The notes beneath the pieces are model-generated. The model worked only from the letters and a program-made list of their open reading frames with translations, searched no databases and was not told the DNA's origin. From Dipteris shenzhenensis (taxonomy: Eukaryota; Polypodiophyta; Polypodiopsida; Gleicheniales): a stretch of DNA of 64,000 nt. The position numbers and the translations under genes are program-made. Position 1 is the first letter of the stretch. The number at the start of each line of letters is the position of its first letter. The stretch lies in NCBI GenBank assembly GCA_047967505.1, contig CM106538.1; one strand, written 5' to 3'. This document shows, in pieces, positions 58,604 through 64,000 of the stretch.

Positions 58604-59314
58604 ATACCACGATCGAGGTATTGGGATGCCACGTACCTCTATCATGGTATTGGACATGCAACATACATCATCGGTCCAGCATACCACTTGCGATGCCATA
58701 TACCTCGATCGAGGTATTTCACATGCCACATACACATCAGTCCATCATACCTCGATCGAGCTATAGACATGCCACGATACCTTGATTGAGGTATCCCAGC
58801 TGCCAACACAGTAGATGTGGGATGCTACATACCTCGATCGTGGTATTTGACATGCCACATACACATCGGTCCAGCATACCTCGATCGAGGTATAGACCTA
58901 CCACGATACCTCGATCGAGGTATGTCAGCTGCCAGCATAGTACATGTCGGATGCCAGATACCTCGATCGTGGTATTTGACATGTCGCCAAGTCATCGGTC
59001 CAGCATACCACGATCGAGGTATTTGGACTTGCCACAGTATCTCGATCGAGGTATGTCATCTGCCATGTCGGATGCCACATACCTCGATCGTGGTATTTGA
59101 CACGATTGATGTCATCTATCCACAATACCTCAATCGAGGTATGTGGACTTGCCACGATACCTCGATCAAGGTATAGGTGGCTTGCCATGATACCTCGATC
59201 GAGGTATAGGCTCGGTTCGGTGAAAGAAAGTCTAGGACCTCGATTGAGGTATTGGCTTGGCTCGGTTGTCCTTGTGTGTGAATTTCATTAGAGACGATAC
59301 CTCGATTGAGGTAT
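58604..59314. repeat. Array of 18-bp palindromes (ATACCTCGATCGAGGTAT)
   Basis: Seventeen recognisable copies start at 58604, 58634, 58700, 58747, 58777, 58829, 58876, 58906, 58958, 59005, 59037, 59079, 59125, 59157, 59190, 59235 and 59297. Four (58700, 58876, 58906, 59190) are perfect. The others differ at 1-3 positions, often TG or CA in place of CG. From 58747 the spacing repeats as about 30-52-47, giving a ~129-base higher-order unit with three palindromes. Spacers are also similar between units (CATCGGTCCAGC, GCCACGATA, ATGTCGGATGCC). The array lies directly upstream of the TATA box of the RING-H2 gene, and a related CTCGATCGAG sits in its 5' UTR (about 58540-58550). Confidence 0.95.
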
Positions 59315-59454
59315 TTCACACCGAAGCAAAACCTTTGTAATTTCACTCGAGGGAGTGTCACACTCACCTGCAAGTGGTCCGGAAGTGGACACCCTTAGCT
59401 TGCTACCTCCCCCATGCACTAGTCCCAATAGTTTGGATTCTAAACTTTCAATCC

Positions 59455-59684
59455 GTTTTGGTTTTCAACAAATCAAAAAAAAAGTTATGGAGCGTGCCCT
59501 TAAATGGGTATGCATCACTTTAACTAGAGGTGATGGTGGAGGAAAGATCAATGTAGAGGTGGGAGTGGCGTTTTGGTTTTCAACAAATCAAAAAAAAAGT
59601 TATGGAGCGTGCCCTTAAATGGGTATGCATCAGTTTAACTAGAGGTGATGGTGGAGGAAAGATCAAAGTAGAGGTGGGAGTGGT
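59455..59684 (+). repeat. 115-bp tandem duplication
   Basis: Two near-identical copies (59455-59569 and 59570-59684), each beginning GTTTTGGTTTTCAACAAATC with an A run inside. Confidence 0.95.
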
Positions 59685-59689
59685 GGAGG

Positions 59690-60310
59690 AAATAGAGGAG
59701 GATGTGGTGGAGGAGGTGAAATTAATGGAAGATGGAGGAAAAAGGTGAAGTGTTTGACAAAGGATGCCAACTCGGGTGGGAGCAATTTGTCAAACAATGG
59801 ATACTAAGACCTTATTAGATAATTCAAGAAAATCTCAATTCCCAGCTTGGCAGTATTTTGAGAAATTGCAACCTTTCTACATGAAAAGTTAAAGAAATAG
59901 GCGAAAGCAACTACATTATCATTCACAAAAGTATGAAATATCAACTATGTTCTCACTTGATAATTGTATCTTAAGACAAATAATGCAATATTTTGCAAAG
60001 ATTGGAGGCCCGTTAACCCATGCATAATGATCTCATTTAGGTGTGTCTTTGGGTTGAGGAGAAGCTCATGTAGTGTACTTTAGAATGATTACTTGGTTTC
60101 ATGTATGTATAGAATAAAATTTTGATGTTTTTGAATAAATTACTAGCACTTGTAATCATGCTTTTACGGTATCGTTCCAAATACTTATTCCAAATGCTTT
60201 AACGGTATTGTTTCAAATACTTATTCCATAATTTTTTGCTCTCATGTTCAAGTTTGGAATGTGTACTACAACTTGAAGACAAAGTTTACCGAATTCTGTT
60301 GAGCAATGCA
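59690..60310. other. Stretch without recognised gene
   Basis: AT-rich, with no supported coding region. Confidence 0.5.
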
Positions 60311-60316
60311 TAAGTT

Positions 60317-60558
60317 ATGGGTCATGCAAGATATATATATATATATATACACAGAAAAGTCCCTGAACCTCACCAAAAAATGGCTACACCCAAGCAAACA
60401 ATGACCCATACACATACACATACAGATACAGATACATGGGTCATGCAAGATATATATATATATATATACACAGAAAAGTCCCTGAACCTCACCAAAAAAT
60501 GGCTACACCCAAGCAAACAATGACCCATACACATACACATACAGATACAGATACACAT

Positions 60559-60585
<27 letters not shown>
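60317..60585 (+). repeat. 119-bp tandem duplication with CATACA microsatellite
   Basis: The unit begins ATGGGTCATGCAAGATATAT and starts at 60317 and 60436. Each copy holds a TA run and ends in a CATACA/CAGATA run, expanded after the second copy. Confidence 0.95.
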
Positions 60586-60589
<4 letters not shown>

Positions 60590-60969
60590 AAAATTAGAAT
60601 GGATAGATGAAGTGATGTAATGGAGAAATGACAATGTAAAAGAGAGATACAATTTGAAGGAGAGCAAGTTCAACTTGCACAATCCAAGCTCATGTCTCGA
60701 GCGATGTACACATGCTAAACCTTCCCATTGAGTCCTTTTTTTGTATCACGGAAACCAATGCAACCCTTCCAATGCTTCTCTATCTTTGCTTTTTCCTTTC
60801 TAGAAACCTTGAATGAACCTATTTTGCAGATGGTTGCATTGTGAGCCTGGACATTAGCCTAAACTATTGAGGAATCCAAACATCACTGCCATCCTTCAAA
60901 ATGTGACCCACACAAAATTGAATCGACAGCTTTGGCCTAGGGCAAGGGGAGTGCTTTATCTTTGTAGAA

Positions 60970-61310
60970 AGAATGGGAACAAGAAAAGAGAAAGAGGTTG
61001 GGAGGAGGAAAAGGTTGAGATGAGGAAGAGGTTGAGAGGAGGAGGAGGAGTTTGAGAGAAGGTTGAGAGGCGAAAGAGGCTAAGAGGGAGGCCTTGTCAT
61101 TGAGGATAGTTTGGGGGGAACTCCTAGGAGGTGTTGGGGGGGTGGGGATACTTTTGGAAAATTTCAAATTTTTGGAGGGAAAAAAACTAATAATTTTGGG
61201 GACCCACCAAGAGAGGGAGGAGGGTAGGGGGACTAGCAAAAAGTCTACAAGGGGGGGAGTAAATGCCCCAAGAGGTGGTGGGGGCAAGAGGGAGGCAAGT
61301 GGGAGCCTAC
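60970..61310 (+). other. Purine-rich strand-asymmetric stretch
   Basis: GA/GGA-rich on the plus strand (GAGGAGGAGGAG, GGGGGG runs). The long minus-strand open frame here is a by-product of low complexity. Confidence 0.7.
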
Positions 61311-61389
61311 TGGTAGGTCTCTCCACCAATGAGAGGCCAATATGGAATCCTCCATTCTTTTAATGCCCAAGCTATCCCATTGTTTGGGT

Positions 61390-63100
61390 TACTAATCACA
61401 AATATTAAGGGCCTAGTCCAAGAGGCCCTTTTTGAGTCCAAAATTCCCCTAATGGACATTGCATTGAATGAACTATACTAATGATAAAACAAATTAACTC
61501 TTTGATAATAGTGAATTCTTATAAGTATGTAGAAAATAAAGCTGTAATGGAACATAAAAGTAGTATTATGCTTACAAACTTCGAGATCCCAACCCTATGC
61601 AAATTGTCTTTCTCTATTTTTTACTTTTGTTTTGAGATCCCAACCTTGCTCAAATTGTCTTTCTCTATCTTGTACTTTTGCTTAACTTGCTTGGCCTCCA
61701 TGAGAGCTCCTTCCAACTATTTGGTACTTCATTTAGCATTTTTTGTAGATAAATTTTGGAGATAAATTCATCCTTAGTTCCTATGCTTGAAAGTCCTCTT
61801 GTTACCTCTCTTTGTCTTTTTGCATCCTTGTAACTTCCAATGCATTTGTCCATTCCTCCACAATTGTACAAATAGAGGGTGTTGACTTTCATGTCTTTTT
61901 TTCCCCTTCCCTTATGCAATCTGTGCCCTTAGATCATCTCTATCATCCCAAATTTGTCTCACCATCAGTCTAGTTTGGCTTTCAAGCATAGTAAGAAGCC
62001 TTTCTAATATTGATTCCCACAGGCTTAGATGAATCCAAGTACAATAAAGACTCAGTAACATTAAAAATTGACTCTTGCACAAACCATCTGTCTGCCATGC
62101 TACCCTCTGTGTTTTCCTTGCATGCCCTTTCAATATAGTCATGAGTCTTGGGCCAAAAAGGATATTGATCAACTATGCATAGTCCATGTAGAAGCAAGTT
62201 CATCCATGAGGTGCACAATTACATGCAACTGGATATCTAAACCACTTGTTGGGAATGCCTTCTCAATGAAACATATAGATTCAATAGCTTGGATCCTCAT
62301 CAACTCAATGGAAGATCCTTTTATCTCTTTTGAGGACATCCACCTATGTTAAAAAGAAATGGATTAGCTAGTGCAGGTGGGAAGAATCCTTTAAATATGT
62401 AATATTATACTCTCACATGACTTTAACATCATACCTGATAAAGTCACTTAATTTATTGATAGCATTTTTGACATCTTCAATTAAATAGCCTCATAAAGCA
62501 ATTGGGAGTACATACTATTGTACATGAAGGCTATAGTCAATATCAAATTATGAGCCCAACATAAATTCAAATGCAAATAAAAGCCTAAAATAGAATATTG
62601 AAACTTGCAATAGCTTTTATTGATCATGTGATTTGAGACCTTTTGACTGTAGTTGTCATAGCTCTATGGTTAGCTAGCCACATAGCTAGTCATCCACTAT
62701 TGTATGGAGTGTAGAGAAGATGAAGTAGAGTTGTAGAAGAGTGGTGTTTGTCTCCATCTCTTTTCTATACGATGCACTCCTCTTGTGTGTGCTTATGTGA
62801 TTGTAGTGCTTGAGGTCCCCCTGTTTCCTACAAGGGGGGCGGAGGGAGCTAGTTTGGAGGAGGGGAGAGGAGACTAGGAGGATAAGATTGTTTTATCAAC
62901 TTTAGCTAGAGACCCTTGAGCTTTGAGCATCCAATTTGATGGTCTTTTCCAAAAATATTTACATTTTTGATAGATAAGGAACCCACCATGATCAAAAGCA
63001 CACAAAGGCTTGAATGACCCAATTGATGCCCCATCACCCTCCCATGATTGACTATTTAAAGCACCAAGACCAAAATACATAGCAAGGTTATTGCGAGAGA
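61390..63100. other. Stretch without supported gene
   Basis: Contains a 52-base tandem duplication (61581-61632 and 61633-61684, GAGATCCCAACC...TCTTTCTCTAT). Minus-strand frames at 61665-62218 are open over parts but share no recognised motif. Confidence 0.5.
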
Positions 63101-63328
63101 GCTTGGCTATATAGGTGAGATGAAATCTTCATTGCCTCATAGTGGTCACATCTGAAAATCCCTTTCATGGGACCATTCCATAGAGTGCTTTCGAAAGTTG
63201 ACCAGCTATAATGCCAAAAACTTGGAGAGATATCTTATCTTCCTTATTTTCATATTTGAGGTGTCGATCAAGGGTTGTGACACGTGTAGTACATAGAGGC
63301 TCCGTTCCCTTCCTCTCCCTTTCACGTA

Positions 63329-63833
63329 ATGAAAATCTCTCACCAGACCTCCTTTCCCTTTCATGTGACAATAACCGCCAATGAAAATCTCTCACCAAAT
63401 CCGTCTAATGATTCAATCTCAGACAACAGCATCCGTCCATGTTTCAATCTATCCTTCAAACAACCGATCCTTGCAAGCTTTTCACCGGAATCCACATGTT
63501 CTGTCTATGTTTCGCCACCAGAAGCACCAATGGACTCTCTCGGAGCATGCCTCTCTAACGATCACAGCAGCGTAGAATCGTCGTTCCCTCGAATTCCTCC
63601 ACACGCAAGGTAGGTCATGTCGAAGAAGAATTGCTGATGATCTCTCTCAGATTCTCACAATCAATCAGCTGATCTCTCTAATCATCCCGCAATGAAAATT
63701 GTGTGACAGGCTATTGGATGTCCTCCCCGACGACAATAAGTACATCTTCCATGATCCCTGGCAAGGAGTTCCGGACGAGAACGATTTCTCTGAAAGCTTA
63801 AGCAATCCCGCACAGGATTGTGTAATTGATTGA
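63329..63833 (+). CDS. Hypothetical two-exon protein
   Basis: Exon 1 63329-63609 ends GCAAG followed by GTAGGT; exon 2 63710-63833 starts after TGTGACAG and ends at TGA (63831). Phases agree and the joined frame is 134 aa. A later in-frame ATG (63530, MDSLGACLSNDHSS) may be the true start, giving 67 aa. The exon 2 product is acidic with the segment LLDVLPDDNKYIFHDPW. I do not recognise the family. A 54-base duplication around AATGAAAATCTCTCACC covers both upstream ATGs, which favours the later start. It lies at the window edge, so further exons may exist. Confidence 0.35.
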
Positions 63834-64000
63834 TATTTGCCAAAGCTCCTCTGGCAAAGAATTCTTAACAGGAAGGATATTCAGGACGTAGTGGGATCTA
63901 TGGATAGTTACTGATCTCACGTGACACGCTTCCAGAATCCAAGCCCTGGACCAAAATTCGATGGGCTCTCCAAGAGATGATGTCGGACTGAGTCTCCACT

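Noticed and set aside
58604-59314. CRISPR array: short palindromic repeats separated by similar-length spacers
   Set aside because: Spacers are themselves repeated in a ~129-base higher-order unit, copies vary at CG sites, and the context is a plant nuclear genome with introns. It is a tandem repeat, not CRISPR.
60937-61329. 130-aa minus-strand open frame rich in Pro, Leu and Ser
   Set aside because: Produced by a purine-rich plus strand; low-complexity composition only.
61665-62218. Possible transposase on the minus strand
   Set aside because: Frames are open in pieces, but no catalytic motif or family signature could be recognised.
1-64000. tRNA, rRNA or other structured RNA genes
   Set aside because: No cloverleaf with A- and B-box-like elements and no rRNA sequence was recognised by eye; a covariance-model scan was not possible.

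Overview
The window is nuclear DNA of a land plant with a large, retrotransposon-rich genome. The evidence is spliced genes with GT-AG introns, chromodomain Ty3/gypsy and LINE elements of plant type, tRNA-iMet-like primer sites, satellite arrays and long GA/CT/TG microsatellites. The very large introns would suit a fern, lycophyte or gymnosperm, but the sequence alone does not fix the species.

Layout. 0-5.5 kb: a LINE 3'-UTR fragment, a GTAC-rich block, and LINE-A, a 5'-truncated LINE interrupted by a ~1 kb insertion. 5.6-18.8 kb: LINE-B, nearly complete but decayed, split by a young, apparently intact 7.8-kb Ty3/gypsy chromovirus (identical 939-bp LTR lengths, CTATG target duplication, uninterrupted 1554-aa Gag-Pol). 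19.2-41.6 kb, minus strand: one conserved host gene, a FAD synthase (FLAD1-like). I could join 16 exons in phase (530 aa) across 22.3 kb. Intron 15 (6.9 kb) holds LINE-C and a diverged relative of the chromovirus LTR. Intron 12 (10.3 kb) holds decayed LINE and gypsy pieces and two nested, oppositely oriented non-autonomous LTR elements, both with exact target duplications. 42-51 kb: mostly decayed sequence with a minus-strand gypsy protease/RT remnant. 52.3-54.0 kb: a tandem array of ~185-bp units. 54.5-58.6 kb, minus strand: a decayed RING-H2 gene with a TATA box, a repeat-filled first intron, and premature stops that can all be explained by C-to-T change. 58.6-59.3 kb: a higher-order array of 17 copies of an 18-bp palindrome directly upstream of that gene. 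59.4-64 kb: short tandem duplications, a purine-rich stretch, little recognisable coding DNA, and a possible two-exon gene at the right edge.

Most unusual signals: (1) the chromovirus U3 carries a tandem set of short perfect hairpins, mostly with 4-nt UNCG-like loops, whose stems differ in sequence but stay complementary; (2) a 1.9-kb LTR element encodes only one unfamiliar 195-221-aa protein and was split in frame by a second element with a related U3; (3) the palindrome array, repeat-filled intron, decayed RING-H2 gene and 185-bp satellite lie next to each other and may form one unit.
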